In this document: positions 1 to 9,590 of the stretch, one piece after another
Numbering within the stretch: position 1 is the first letter of the stretch
Layout: each line of letters opens with the position of its first letter
NCBI GenBank assembly: GCA_001310415.1
Contig: BAXE01000013.1
Span: forward strand, 1-64,000
Direction of reading: 5' to 3'
Origin: Enterovibrio sp. JCM 19048
GTDB lineage: Bacteria; Pseudomonadota; Gammaproteobacteria; Enterobacterales; Vibrionaceae
Length of the DNA: 64,000 nucleotides
The notes under the pieces: model-generated
The model's database searches: none
What the model was told of the DNA's origin: nothing
The model's input: only the letters and a program-made list of their open reading frames with translations
Program-made: the position numbers and the translations under genes

Positions 1-162
1 TGGGCAAGTTTTGGCTAATCAATACAATCAGGGCAGAGAGTTATAAAAGCTTCTATTTTTGAATTTTGAAGCCACTGCATAGGTACATAAAGAGGGACTT
101 TTCAGAATTTGCTATCCGTCCACTAGCCTGAGTTAATTTTGCCTTCGGAGAGTTAATAAACA

Positions 163-192
163 AAAGGCTAATCCCCTCAAGAATTAGCCTTT
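163..192 (-). terminator. Rho-independent terminator of rarD
   Basis: Ten-base arms AAAGGCTAAT and ATTAGCCTTT enclose a ten-base loop just downstream of the rarD stop. Read on the minus strand the hairpin is followed by a T-rich tract. It may act in both directions. The 162 bases before it show no gene. Confidence 0.75.
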
Positions 193-198
193 CATTTT

Positions 199-1107
199 TC
201 AGTGCCCACTCGCCGTCGGTGTATTGCTGCTAGGTCGAATTTTAATCAAACCTTCGATAATCGTGATTGCCAGTCCCAGCCAGATCAGGCCAAAGCTCAC
301 CGTTTTCACGCTATCAAATGCTTCGCCGAACAATGCTACGGCAAGGACAAACTGCAATGATGGCTCGATGTATTGCATTAGGCCGACCATCGACATCTTC
401 GCGTACTTCACGGCTTCAGAGAAGAAGAACAATGGAAGCAGTGTTACTGGCGCAGCACCAAGGTAAAGCAACAGCGTCGACATATCACCCGAAACGGCAA
501 CGCTGGTTCCCGTCGCCATTTTATATGCCATGTAGCCAGCAGCGATGGGGAATAACACAATGGCCTCTACCAACAAACTGGTGATGGCATCGTATTTTAC
601 ATAGCGTTTGCACCACCCATAGAGGGCAAAAAATACCGCCATTAACATGGCTGCGACAGGCACTTCACCGTATTGCCAGATTTGATAGCCCAATCCGAGG
701 GTGCCAAAAAAGACTGCGGCTTTCTGACCCAGACTCAGCTTTTCGTTAAAGGCAACCACACCGAGTGCAATCACCAGCAAGGGGTTAATGAAAAAGCCCA
801 GGCTGGCATCCAAAACACGGTCATTGGTCATTGCCCAGGTAAATGCGCTCCAGGATATACACATCATGACAGACGCCAGTCCCGCAAACAGGAAGGATCG
901 TTTGTCGGCCATCAGGCTTTTCCAGTTTGGCGCTTCAGCTTTCCGGCACTGGAGGATCAGCAATAAAAATGGCACAGAGGCTGCAATGCGCAGTGCCAGC
1001 AGCTCGTCCATGGCTGCATTGGGAAGAAATTGGTAGTACAGCGGCATCGCGCCCCAGAACAGAAACGCAACTGCTGCCATCACGTTACCAAAACGTGTTG
1101 GGTTCAT
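199..1107 (-). CDS. rarD: RarD/EamA-family drug-metabolite permease
   Basis: A 302-residue inner-membrane protein with about ten hydrophobic segments and the duplicated five-helix layout of the EamA/DMT superfamily. The N-terminal FLFWGAMPLYY stretch and the overall length match the RarD subfamily, named for a chloramphenicol-sensitivity locus; its natural substrate is not established. The ATG at 1105-1107 has a weak AGG Shine-Dalgarno about eight bases upstream. It is a single-gene unit ending in the hairpin at 163-192, and the gene is unbroken here. Confidence 0.9.
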   Translation of the reverse strand: MNPTRFGNVMAAVAFLFWGAMPLYYQFLPNAAMDELLALRIAASVPFLLLILQCRKAEAPNWKSLMADKRSFLFAGLASVMMCISWSAFTWAMTNDRVLDASLGFFINPLLVIALGVVAFNEKLSLGQKAAVFFGTLGLGYQIWQYGEVPVAAMLMAVFFALYGWCKRYVKYDAITSLLVEAIVLFPIAAGYMAYKMATGTSVAVSGDMSTLLLYLGAAPVTLLPLFFFSEAVKYAKMSMVGLMQYIEPSLQFVLAVALFGEAFDSVKTVSFGLIWLGLAITIIEGLIKIRPSSNTPTASGH

Positions 1108-1523
1108 GGATTTACCTGAGTGAAAAATGGACGAAGGAATGGCGATTGTATAGCGGGATCGCTATTTGTAAAGTGACAAAGGATAGGTATTTAGGGGTTT
1201 TTAGTTTTACGGTGGGGATAAAGGCGATAAGTTCGACTATTTCAATGTAATTTTGATTTTAAGCATTTATAAAACAATAATATAAGAAACTTTTGTGTAT
1301 TTGAAATCAATTATCAATACGATGGTTTTTGGTTGGAATGGCTGTTGTTAACTAACTGTTTCGTTAGTCGGGTGTGTATATGTTTCCGTGATGTTATAAA
1401 TGCGAGTTATTCACCAGGGATTGCGAGCAAATAAAGGTGTATTTAAAGTGCATCAAAGTGCTTGGTAACTGGCGAGATTTACATTATGTTGCGCACAACA
1501 GACTTCCTCTTAAATGACCGCCG
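1108..1523. other. Intergenic region, no gene seen
   Basis: AT-rich divergent spacer between rarD and the next plus-strand gene. It should hold both promoters, but I see no clear operator, RNA or repeat. Short frames here have no recognisable product. Confidence 0.5.
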
Positions 1524-1910
1524 ATGCAAACACTCAAACTGACCGTGCTTAACTACTTTGATGAACTCAACTATCGTCTGGTTCCTGAGTCGGACGAACA
1601 TTTTCACGCCACACAAAACCGCACTGGGCTCCAGGTAGAGCTGGATTTTTCTCTACTGGATCAAGGGCAACTTCCCCAGAGCCAACGTTTCGATAAAGAC
1701 AAAAAGCTGTTTTTTATGACAGTCAGTGACGCTGAAACCATCGGCTTCGATATCTTAGAAGACTTCGTGCTTGGGCTGCACGAACATTGCTCATTGGCGA
1801 TATTGGAAGAAGAATTCTTTGAACACACCATGAAGGAAATCTGGATGTTTCTTTCCAACGATCCGCGGGATCGCGATGTGTTCAAAGAAAGCAGGTTTTA
1901 TAAGGCGTAA
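1524..1910 (+). CDS. Conserved hypothetical protein, 128 aa
   Basis: A small acidic soluble protein without signal peptide or membrane segment; I do not recognise a named domain. It begins MQTLKLTVLNYFDELNY and is rich in Asp, Glu and Phe. The ATG at 1524 has no strong Shine-Dalgarno. It runs toward the peptidase gene on the other strand, so the two are convergent. The frame is clean and the composition is like its neighbours, so it is probably a real lineage-conserved gene; no function can be assigned. Confidence 0.65.
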   Translation: MQTLKLTVLNYFDELNYRLVPESDEHFHATQNRTGLQVELDFSLLDQGQLPQSQRFDKDKKLFFMTVSDAETIGFDILEDFVLGLHEHCSLAILEEEFFEHTMKEIWMFLSNDPRDRDVFKESRFYKA

Positions 1911-1953
1911 TGGCGTTAATTTGGCAGTTGTGAGATTTGCTCCGCCATATCAA

Positions 1954-3210
1954 TCAACCTACCAAGATTCGCTCTCCATCCGCGCGCAGGCCGTTATGCT
2001 CGTATTCATTGGTTATCCAAGCGCGGCTGTTGGCGACGCCTTTGAGGGTTTCCCTTGAATAGTCCATTTCCACGTACATGTCTTCTGCGTAAACGGTGCA
2101 AGCGACAGGCACCCTGTTAGTGGTCAGCTTTGCCGGGTCATAAAGTGCTGGCCAGTCTTTCTTGGCTGCCAGGATTTCTGCTGCCGATCGCAGTGGCAAC
2201 AGGCTTTTCATTTGATCAAACATCCATGGGTATACCATTTCGCCGGTAAACAGGAATGGGTTGCCCTGGGTGTAATTAAACTGGGTGAACTCTGTGTTGC
2301 GAACTCGGTGTGCCGACCAATTTGATGCCTCACCCTGGTTATAGATGGGCTCATGCAAAAATGCATAGATAGGGTTGGTCTGGTAGCTTTGCTCCATCAA
2401 CATTGCCTGCAGAAAGGCCGTGTTCAGAACCTTACCGCCTGCGGTTTCGACGAACGCATCTTCAAGCAGGTAATACATAGGCAAATTGGCGCTACTCCGG
2501 CCAAGGTTGATACCGATTTGTTGGAACTGTTCGACAGTGAATTTCTGCCCGTTCGGCAGTTTCACATCGTTGCTGCGCAGGTAATCAGCAATCTCGATAC
2601 AACGTTGCTGCGCAGACGGAAACTGGGCGAAGAATGCGGCATTTTTATCGAGAACACGTTGATAGGTTGCCCGGTACACATCGTCTGCAGGCCGTGTCAG
2701 TGAGGGCACACCGCCGGTGATGTATGCCCGGCTTAATCCTTCAGGGAAAAAGGAAAGGTAGGTGAGGGCACAGAAGCCACCAAAGCTCTGGCCGAGAATA
2801 GCCCACTTTTTAACGCCAAGTTGCTCACGGATCGCCTCTGCATCGCGCACAATATTGTTGGCTCGGAAATGGCTGATGTAATCAGCTTGCTGATCCGGAT
2901 CCATATGGCTGAGAGTCTGGGTAGTCAAAGGCGAGCTAAGCCCGGTACCCCGCTGATCAAGCAGGAGCACCCGGTATTGTTTCAGTGCGCGTTTGAGCCA
3001 ACCCAAACCCGAATCTGGGCGTGGTGACGGAAATCCAGGGCCGCCTTGAAAGTAAACCAGCCAGGGTAAGTCGGTATTGTCTTTGGCGATGTCGACGACT
3101 TCGCGGGCGAAAACCGTCAGTGATTTTCCTTGTGGCTGACGATAATCCAGTGGCAGTTGAAAGTAGTGCTGACGGTAACTGACGCCATTGTCGATAAACG
3201 CATTTTGCAT
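1954..3210 (-). CDS. Proline iminopeptidase-like alpha/beta hydrolase (peptidase S33)
   Basis: A 418-residue alpha/beta hydrolase predicted to cut N-terminal, often proline, residues from peptides. It shows the FQGGPGFPSPRP oxyanion segment, the nucleophile elbow GQSFGG, and a C-terminal NEYEHNGL stretch with the likely catalytic His, all typical of the prolyl aminopeptidase subfamily. The frame is open up to 3252, but the ATG at 3208-3210 is preferred because an AAGGAAAAA Shine-Dalgarno lies just upstream. No signal peptide is visible, so it is probably cytoplasmic. Exact substrate specificity is unknown. Confidence 0.88.
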   Translation of the reverse strand: MQNAFIDNGVSYRQHYFQLPLDYRQPQGKSLTVFAREVVDIAKDNTDLPWLVYFQGGPGFPSPRPDSGLGWLKRALKQYRVLLLDQRGTGLSSPLTTQTLSHMDPDQQADYISHFRANNIVRDAEAIREQLGVKKWAILGQSFGGFCALTYLSFFPEGLSRAYITGGVPSLTRPADDVYRATYQRVLDKNAAFFAQFPSAQQRCIEIADYLRSNDVKLPNGQKFTVEQFQQIGINLGRSSANLPMYYLLEDAFVETAGGKVLNTAFLQAMLMEQSYQTNPIYAFLHEPIYNQGEASNWSAHRVRNTEFTQFNYTQGNPFLFTGEMVYPWMFDQMKSLLPLRSAAEILAAKKDWPALYDPAKLTTNRVPVACTVYAEDMYVEMDYSRETLKGVANSRAWITNEYEHNGLRADGERILVG

Positions 3211-3272
3211 GGCTTTTTCCTTGTTATAACTATCCCAACCACTATGGGTCACTGGGATATAGCAATGACACG

Positions 3273-3974
3273 TTACTGCACGGTTGGAGAAGTTTGGGCT
3301 GAACTGGCTTCGGTGAGTTCTGAAGTCAGGATTAGTTTAGCGAGTGTTTCGTAAGCAAGCTCACTGACACCTTCACGAAATTTGATCCCTAGCTGCAAAC
3401 CGTCTCCATTAATAACTGCAGATTTGACATCCCCTTCAAATTCTACCGGCGTATTGAACAACCCATTAATAGTGAACCTGACTGTTTCACCCACATCAAT
3501 AAACTGGTTGTTCGAGAGGCGAATGGCACATCCACCCAACGAAAAGTTGATGAGTTTCGCCAGCGTGTTGCGCTCATCTATATCCAGATGGATGATGCGC
3601 GACACATTAAAGCGCGGATATTCACGCATACGGTGGATGCTGACAGACGGCGGCAGGGCGATCGCAATCATCTTTTCTGGACGGTGCAGGACACTCAATA
3701 TGTGGGATTTGAGCGCAAAAATTTCGCCGTAACGTGATGATGTTAATCCCCGAACAACGACCTGCATGCCTGCTGGTTCTGCCAGAAGCTGGGTTAACTC
3801 CGGGTCGCAGGGAGTTTCCAACAGAATGTACTTTTTGTCCCTGTATCCAATAAGGCGTGTCGCACCGGCAAACGCTTTGATTTGATCGGCGTAGCGAAGC
3901 TCAAACGTCAGTGTTGCGCCTATCGGAAGCGTGGGCAGGAAAGTGGCCGTTGAGAGAATGTTGGTGGTTTTCAT
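3273..3974 (-). CDS. PilZ domain protein (c-di-GMP binding)
   Basis: The C-terminal half is a PilZ domain: the REYPR segment supplies the RxxxR motif and NFSLGG supplies the [D/N]xSxxG motif, which together bind cyclic di-GMP. The N-terminal half resembles the YcgR-like beta-barrel region of flagellar-brake proteins. It may link c-di-GMP, made for example by the diguanylate cyclase at 33950, to motility or surface behaviour; that link is inference. A GTG at 4034 would add 20 residues rich in Asn and His. I prefer the ATG at 3972-3974 because homology starts there, although neither start has a good Shine-Dalgarno. Confidence 0.82.
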   Translation of the reverse strand: MKTTNILSTATFLPTLPIGATLTFELRYADQIKAFAGATRLIGYRDKKYILLETPCDPELTQLLAEPAGMQVVVRGLTSSRYGEIFALKSHILSVLHRPEKMIAIALPPSVSIHRMREYPRFNVSRIIHLDIDERNTLAKLINFSLGGCAIRLSNNQFIDVGETVRFTINGLFNTPVEFEGDVKSAVINGDGLQLGIKFREGVSELAYETLAKLILTSELTEASSAQTSPTVQ

Positions 3975-4160
3975 GTTCTGGAAAGAAAAATTGTTTTTAT
4001 TATTGTTGCAGTGACGATTTTCGTGTGAGTTCACAGCATAAAATCAAGAGTCGGAGCGATAGAGTAATCGAAAGCTCAGAATTGACAAAAATATTTTGCA
4101 ACTCAGCACATTAACTGAGCTGTTGGGCGAACTTACGAGCTGATTTTGCGATCAATATCT

Positions 4161-4571
4161 CTAGTGTGGGTCGCGCTCTATTTTGCAGGTGCCTTGTTGG
4201 CAGGGTTCGCAGCGCGATTTGCCTGTTAGCAGGTAGGAGATGCGGTAGCGGTTGCGAGCGAAAAAGAGGTATGCCTTGTCAGCAACGAAACGAATCAACG
4301 GCCAACGTAGTATTCCTATCCAGCGTTTCTTACCAACCATTGACCACGCCTTGTGCGTGACATCAAGACCCAGCAATAAGGTACCGTCTTCCAGTTTACC
4401 GTGGAGGATGGCGCTGGCGGCAGAGGGGCTGATATCTGGGTAGCGGTGGGAGAAGTCAGCCTGCGTTATATCTTCAAAACGCAGTGAGCCCTGCGTGTTA
4501 AAGTGCCGGAGCTGATCCATTTCGGCCACGCAGAGTGGACAGGTGCCGTCATAAAACAGGGTCATCTTCAC
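4161..4571 (-). CDS. DCC-family thiol-disulfide oxidoreductase-like protein (DUF393)
   Basis: A 136-residue protein with the family-defining DGTCPLC motif (a CxxC) at residues 9-15, placing it in the thioredoxin-like DUF393 group. The C-terminal region carries further cysteines in CEPCQQGTC. The GTG at 4571 is chosen because an AAGGAG Shine-Dalgarno sits eight bases upstream; the ATG two codons later would be too far. Its redox partner is unknown. The gene is unbroken and stands alone. Confidence 0.85.
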   Translation of the reverse strand: MKMTLFYDGTCPLCVAEMDQLRHFNTQGSLRFEDITQADFSHRYPDISPSAASAILHGKLEDGTLLLGLDVTHKAWSMVGKKRWIGILRWPLIRFVADKAYLFFARNRYRISYLLTGKSRCEPCQQGTCKIERDPH

Positions 4572-4720
4572 GCGAATTGCTCCTTTGCTGCTATCAGCCT
4601 TGTTTACAGAGAATACCCAAAGTAATAAGAAAGTGGGTTATAAAAACATTACGGTATTGAAATCCAATTGGATTGCACGCATATCTGTACAAATAGCAAA
4701 CAGCGCAGGAAGGGAAAGTA

Positions 4721-5352
4721 ATGGAATTTTATCAGGCATTTTTAACAATAACCTTGGTGCACTTATTGGGGGCGGCGTCGCCGGGGCCTGATTTTGTTAT
4801 GGTGTCCCAGCAGTCATTGGTGCATGGTCGCCGCGCTGGTCTTCTGGTCAGTCTGGGTATTGCGCTGGGGTTGTCAGTGCACATACTTTATTCGTCTGTT
4901 GGACTAGCGACGGTGATCAGCGAGTCCACCATGATGTTATCAGTGATGAAATATCTGGCAGCGGCTTACCTGATTTTTCTGGGTTGGAAAGGCATCCGTA
5001 GCAAAGCCAGTGTGGGGATGATGCTCAAAACGCGGCGGTAAAACCGCGCTCTGCAGCCAAATTGATTTCGATGGGATTTGTTTGCAACGCTTTAAACCCT
5101 AAAGCGCCTCTTTATTTCCTTTCTGTCTTCACTTTGGTGCTGTCACCGGACATGCCGGTAATAGAACTGTTTCTGCTGGGTGTGTGGATGATGCTGGTGC
5201 AGTTGTTCTGGTTCAGTTCTGTGGCCTTGGTATTGTCCAAGCCTTCAGTACAGGCCAAGTTCAAACGCGTCGGGCATTGGGTTGACCGCGTATTGGGCTC
5301 AGTGATGCTCGCATTTGGTGTGAAACTGCTGTTTACCAGCGCATCCAAATAG
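4721..5352 (+). CDS. LysE-family amino-acid exporter (frameshifted here)
   Basis: A six-helix inner-membrane exporter of the LysE/RhtB family, predicted to export amino acids or small metabolites. The N-terminal GAASPGPDFVMV is the signature segment and ALNPKAPLYFL is the second conserved block. The reading frame breaks near 5014-5017 at a GGGG run. One extra base there joins both halves into about 210 residues, the normal family length, so a sequence error is likelier than decay. The start ATG at 4721 follows an AGGGAAAG Shine-Dalgarno. A paralogue lies at 36840. Confidence 0.85.
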
Positions 5353-5376
5353 ACGGATTTTCACCGGACAAAAATG

Positions 5377-5403
5377 AAAACGGCCTCGAATGAGGCCGTT
5401 TTT
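5377..5403. terminator. Bidirectional terminator between convergent genes
   Basis: Arms AAAACGGCCTC and GAGGCCGTTTTT with a four-base loop, and T/A tracts on both sides. It serves the LysE exporter (plus) and the peroxiredoxin-like gene (minus). Confidence 0.85.
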
Positions 5404-5417
5404 GATCCACAAGTTGC

Positions 5418-5957
5418 TCAGTAGGGTGCTGTGCCGCGAATCGGGTAATTGTTGTCCGGGTTGCGAATCCAGGTCAAACCGCCAACCAGCGTTTCAATAT
5501 CCGGACGGATAAATGGGTTGTTGGATAAATCCACGGCCTGGATGGTGCCTTGCTCATTGATGACAAACATACCGGGTTCTGCAAAGCTGTGGTCAGTTTC
5601 CTGCTCTGAACGTGGCAGGGAAATGTACAATCCGAGTGATTTCATTTGCGCTTCGCTCAGGCCATATAGCAACGGGAAGGTGACTGACAAACGTGTCATG
5701 TGTTCTTCAAGTTGCGCTTTGCTGTCCCCTGAAGCCGCAACAAGGTCTATACCTATTTCCGCCAGCTTCTCTTGATAGGCTTCAATCTGGTTTAAGTACT
5801 GGGTACATTTCGGGCAGTGGCGGCCGCGGTAAATCAGAACCATCTGCCAGGTAGCACCATCTCTCGGTTTACCCAGAGTATGGGCATTGCCCTCAAGATC
5901 TTGCAGGGTGACAGAAGGAAATGGGCTTCCGGCGACTAGCTTGTTGGTGTAGTTCAT
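5418..5957 (-). CDS. Peroxiredoxin-like (AhpC/TSA redoxin) protein
   Basis: A 179-residue thioredoxin-fold protein with RGRHCPKCTQY near residue 50, a CxxC where peroxiredoxins carry the peroxidatic cysteine. It belongs to the 'peroxiredoxin-like' redoxin group and probably reduces peroxides or protein disulfides in the cytoplasm. Its ATG lies two bases from the stop of the MdaB-like gene, so both form an operon transcribed away from the HxlR gene. The arrangement suggests a shared role in handling reactive electrophiles or quinones; the substrate is not known. Confidence 0.85.
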   Translation of the reverse strand: MNYTNKLVAGSPFPSVTLQDLEGNAHTLGKPRDGATWQMVLIYRGRHCPKCTQYLNQIEAYQEKLAEIGIDLVAASGDSKAQLEEHMTRLSVTFPLLYGLSEAQMKSLGLYISLPRSEQETDHSFAEPGMFVINEQGTIQAVDLSNNPFIRPDIETLVGGLTWIRNPDNNYPIRGTAPY

Positions 5958-5959
5958 CG

Positions 5960-6544
5960 TTATTCTCCAAACAGGGTGCGTAGATGCTCTGTAAAACGGG
6001 TCAGATCGTTATCAATATCCGGGTTTTTCATCACATCAAAACAGGCGAAGGTATCCAGTGCCTCCATGCCGAAAAAGCGGAAATTCATATGAACAGGGAA
6101 AAATAAATCGTCCACACTTTTTCCTTGGAACAGGTACTGGCTCTCATCGTTAAACGCATCTTGTGGCGCGTTAAACGTCACCGATAGCAAGTACTTTTTC
6201 CCTTGCAGCGTGCCACCGGTGCCGTACTGGTTGTCCGTGCCACGGTGTCGACCATCTCCACTGCAAAGCTGCCCGCCCATTCCCGCGGTATAAACCTCAT
6301 CCATGTATTTTTTCATTGACCATGTGACGCCCATCCAATTGACCGGAGTCTGCAAAATCACAACATCTGCCCATTGATGTTTGGCCACTTCCTCAGCGGC
6401 ATCATAGTCATTTTCACTGGAGGTAACCTGCACCGAGTGGCCCATTCCGCCAAGCGTTTCTGCTGCAAGTTTGACCAGAGACTGATTAAGTCTACCTTCT
6501 GAGAAAGGATAAAAATGATGACCGTTTATGATGAGTATCTTCAT
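5960..6544 (-). CDS. mdaB: NAD(P)H quinone oxidoreductase, MdaB-like
   Basis: A 194-residue flavodoxin-fold oxidoreductase. [20 protein letters not shown] is the FMN/FAD phosphate-binding start, and [18 protein letters not shown] is a strong signature of the MdaB family of two-electron quinone reductases. It would reduce quinones without forming semiquinones, protecting against electrophilic stress. It is first in a two-gene operon with the peroxiredoxin-like gene and diverges from the HxlR regulator across a 108-bp region carrying an inverted repeat, so HxlR-type control is likely. Confidence 0.87.
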   Translation of the reverse strand: MKILIINGHHFYPFSEGRLNQSLVKLAAETLGGMGHSVQVTSSENDYDAAEEVAKHQWADVVILQTPVNWMGVTWSMKKYMDEVYTAGMGGQLCSGDGRHRGTDNQYGTGGTLQGKKYLLSVTFNAPQDAFNDESQYLFQGKSVDDLFFPVHMNFRFFGMEALDTFACFDVMKNPDIDNDLTRFTEHLRTLFGE

Positions 6545-6592
6545 GAAACTACCTTTCCTTTGGTTGTAAAATACGCAGTCACTCTGTTATTT

Positions 6593-6631
6593 TAGGTTAC
6601 AAGAGTCAACCAGTTTACTTTTAGTAACCTA
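6593..6631. promoter_or_regulatory. Inverted repeat in the mdaB/HxlR divergent promoter
   Basis: TAGGTTAC at 6593-6600 and GTAACCTA at 6624-6631 are perfect inverted arms with a 23-base spacer, lying between the divergent starts. A partial third half-site (GTTTAC) lies in the spacer. The spacing suits a dimeric winged-helix HxlR regulator, so this is a candidate operator; the assignment is inference. Confidence 0.6.
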
Positions 6632-6652
6632 GTGTCTGGGGCGATAGGAAAC

Positions 6653-7011
6653 ATGGAAACCGGAAAAGAAACAGAAGCTTACGTGAAGCCAAAAAAAACG
6701 GTCGGCACTTGCTTGGAGCCTTGCCCCATCGAACGGGGAATGCGTTTGATTGGTGGTAAGTGGAAAGCCTCTATTCTCTGGCACCTGAAAGATGGCCCGG
6801 TTCGGTTCAACGATCTTTGCCGTCAACTCGGGGGAGCCAGTAAAAAATGGTAGACCAGCGACTGAAAGAGATGGAAAAAATTGGGCTGGTTAAGCGTGAA
6901 GTCTTAAGCACGCGACCGATTGCGGTGAGTTATGAAATCACACCGTTTGGACGTTCGGCGCTGTGCATTTTGCAAGATCTCAAAGCGTGGGCGGAAGCTA
7001 ACAACGTATAA
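6653..7011 (+). CDS. HxlR-family winged-helix regulator (frameshifted here)
   Basis: A regulator of about 119 residues. CPIERGMRLIGGKWKASIL is the classic HxlR start, followed by the recognition-helix region and wing. Two cysteines in TCLEPCPIER are suitable redox or electrophile sensors, as in other HxlR members. The frame breaks at 6842-6847 in a six-A run; a seventh A restores the continuous family sequence SKKMVDQRL. The ATG at 6653 follows AGGAA. It diverges from mdaB and is followed 15 bases later by kefG, so it probably controls both sides. Confidence 0.85.
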
Positions 7012-7026
7012 ATAAAAGGATTCCCT

Positions 7027-7656
7027 ATGGCAAAGGAAAGCAAAAAAGTTCTGGTGTTGTTTGCGCACCCGTCGCAACGCCGCTCAGAAGTGAACATGCC
7101 ACTGTTTAAAGCGGCGAAGTTGGTGGAAGGTGTCACTGCGGTGGATCTCTACGGGGAATACCCGGACTACCACATTGATATCGACCGTGAGCAGAAACGG
7201 CTGTTGGAACATGATGTGGTGGTTTTCCAGTATCCGCTTTACTGGTATTCGACCCCATCCATCCTGAAAGAGTGGCAGGATCTGGTGTTGGAATATGGCT
7301 TCGCTTATGGCTCCAGCGGTACGGCATTACACGGGAAGTACTTTATGTGTGCCATTACGGCAGGTGGGAAGGAAGAAGCCTACAAAGCGGATGGCTACAA
7401 CCATTTCAAAATCCGTGAATTGCTGACGCCACTGGAACAAATGGCCAACCTGACCGGCATGCAGTTTCTTGCACCATTTGCTTTGTTTGGCTCCAGAACG
7501 GCGCTCGAAGAGGGCAAGGTGGGCAGGCATGCAGAAAGCTACCGCAAATTACTCAAAGCGCTGGTAGAAGGTGAGGTCGATTTCGACAAAGCGATAAAAA
7601 GCGAAAAAATCACATCGAACAATATCGGCGACGTACTGAAGGAATCGGTGCTATGA
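7027..7656 (+). CDS. kefG: KefG-like ancillary NAD(P)H oxidoreductase of K+ efflux
   Basis: A 209-residue flavodoxin-like protein. [15 protein letters not shown] and [19 protein letters not shown] are hallmark segments of the KefF/KefG proteins that activate Kef potassium-efflux channels and also reduce quinones. It overlaps the next gene by four bases (ATGA at 7653-7656), so it is translationally coupled to the kefB-like gene. It is longer than the typical ~180 residues because of a C-terminal tail. An AAAAGGA Shine-Dalgarno precedes the ATG. Confidence 0.88.
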   Translation: MAKESKKVLVLFAHPSQRRSEVNMPLFKAAKLVEGVTAVDLYGEYPDYHIDIDREQKRLLEHDVVVFQYPLYWYSTPSILKEWQDLVLEYGFAYGSSGTALHGKYFMCAITAGGKEEAYKADGYNHFKIRELLTPLEQMANLTGMQFLAPFALFGSRTALEEGKVGRHAESYRKLLKALVEGEVDFDKAIKSEKITSNNIGDVLKESVL

Positions 7657-9590
7657 CAGGGATTTTTCTACAGGCATTTATCTATCTTATTGCCGCAGTT
7701 ATCGCGGTGCCCGTGGCCAAGCGGCTGGGACTTGGCTCCGTGCTGGGTTATCTCATTGCCGGTGTGGTCATTGGCCCATGATTGGTCTGGTGGGCGCAGA
7801 AAATACAACGATTCAGCATTTTGCGGAATTTGGCGTCGTCATGATGCTGTTCTTGGTTGGCCTTGAGCTGGAACCGAAAATGCTCTGGGCGATGCGTAAT
7901 AAGTTGCTCGGGCTTGGCGGCTTGCAGCTTGGCCTGACAGCGGCAGCGGTTGCCGCAATCGGCTTCTACCTGCTGTCACAACCACTGAGTATTGCGGTCA
8001 CGATCGGCCTGATCTTTGCGCTCTCTTCAACGGCCATTGTGCTTCAAACTTTCAGTGAGAAGCGTTTGACCAAAACCGAAGGGGGACGCAACGCCTTCTC
8101 TGTTCTGCTGTTCCAGGACATCGCCGTTATCCCTATGCTGGCGTTTATTCCGCTGCTGGCCTTGCCTGATTTGGTTGAAAAGGCGCAGTCCTTGGCAGAA
8201 ACCGCCGCCGAGCACCATGAAGAAATGAGTCTGGTGGCTGGGTTGCCGGGCTGGGCGGTGGCTTTGGTCACCATCGCTGCTATCGCAGGTGTCGTGGTGG
8301 GGGGACATTTCCTTAGCCGTCCGCTATTCAAGTTTGTCGCAAGCTCTGGCTTCGTGAGATTTTCACCGCCACGGCTTTGATGTTGGTGATTGGCATTGCA
8401 GCCTTGATGAGCCTTGTCGGCCTGTCGCCTGCGCTCGGAACTTTCCTCGCCGGTGTGGTACTTGCAAACAGTGAATTTCGCCACGAGTTGGAATCCAATA
8501 TCGAACCGTTCAAAGGCCTGTTGCTGGGGCTGTTCTTTATCACAGTCGGGGCAGGAATAAACTTCGGTATCCTGTTTGATGACCTGTTCCTGATCCTTGG
8601 GCTGACCGTCGGCTGATGCTGCTGAAAGCTTGGTACTCCTGCTGATCTCCTTTGTGTTTCGCATTAAAGGGGCTGCCCGTTGGCTGTTTGCCCTAAGCCT
8701 TGCCCAGGCGGGTGAATTTGGTTTTGTACTGCTCAGTTTCTCTATTCAGAATCACGTGATCCCGACGGATCTGGCAGAGCTTCTCTCGCTGGTCGTTGCG
8801 CTTTCCATGTTCCTGACACCGGGGCTGTTTATTATCTATGACAAGGTGATCTTGCCGCGCCTGGTGAAAGCGTCGAATGAGCGTGAAGAAGATGTGATTG
8901 AAGAAAAAGGGACAGTCATCATTGCCGGGGTGGGTCGTTTCGGGCAGGTGGTGAACCGCTTGCTGACCGCAAATGGCGTACAAACGGTCGTGCTGGATCA
9001 TGAAGCCACGCAGGTCGATAACCTTCGCCAGATCAACATCAAAAGCTACTACGGCGATGCCACGCGCCCTGAACTTCTGCACACTGCAGGCATTGAAGAA
9101 GCCGCGCTATTGGTGGTGGCAATGGATAACCAGGAAACCACAACCGAACTGGTGGAGTATGTCCGCCACGCTATCCCAAAGTCAAAATCCTTGCCCGGGC
9201 GTATGACCGTGGACATGCCTACAAACTGCGCGATGCCGGTGCCGATTTTATCGTCAAAGAGACCTTTCACTCTGCGCTGGAAATGGGGCTGAGGCGCTGC
9301 GGGCATTGGGTGAACATCCGTTTCAGGTTGAGCAGCAGAAAGATACTTTCAACCGCATTGAAAGGGATAGCTCGGAAATGCTCTACCAAAGCTTTATGGG
9401 CGGTGAAGAGAGCAAAACCTACGACACTCACTACCGCGATTTGTTTATTGAATTGGAAGAGACAATTCGCTCTGCCATGCAAAGTGACCGAATGGACAAA
9501 CACAGCATGACAGAACGTGAATGGACACCACCGCCGAAAAACTACCTTGATGATTTAGAGGAACAAGCGAGTGGCGGAACCACGTCATGA
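7653..9590 (+). CDS. kefB: Glutathione-regulated K+ efflux antiporter KefB/KefC type (six frame breaks)
   Basis: An inner-membrane K+/H+ antiporter of the CPA2 family that exports K+ and acidifies the cytoplasm during electrophile attack. Roughly the first 385 residues are the transmembrane Na_H_Exchanger domain ([35 protein letters not shown]). An RCK/TrkA-N nucleotide-binding domain follows ([14 protein letters not shown]), then an acidic tail. Frame breaks lie near 7776, 8352, 8612, 8628, 9172 and 9285. Each is explained by one missing base, and restoring all gives about 647 residues. Pairing with kefG matches the KefG-KefB order of E. coli. Confidence 0.88.

Noticed and set aside
7653..9590. 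kefB as a true decayed pseudogene
   Set aside because: Six breaks all fit single missing bases and all functional motifs are kept; the same error pattern occurs window-wide.
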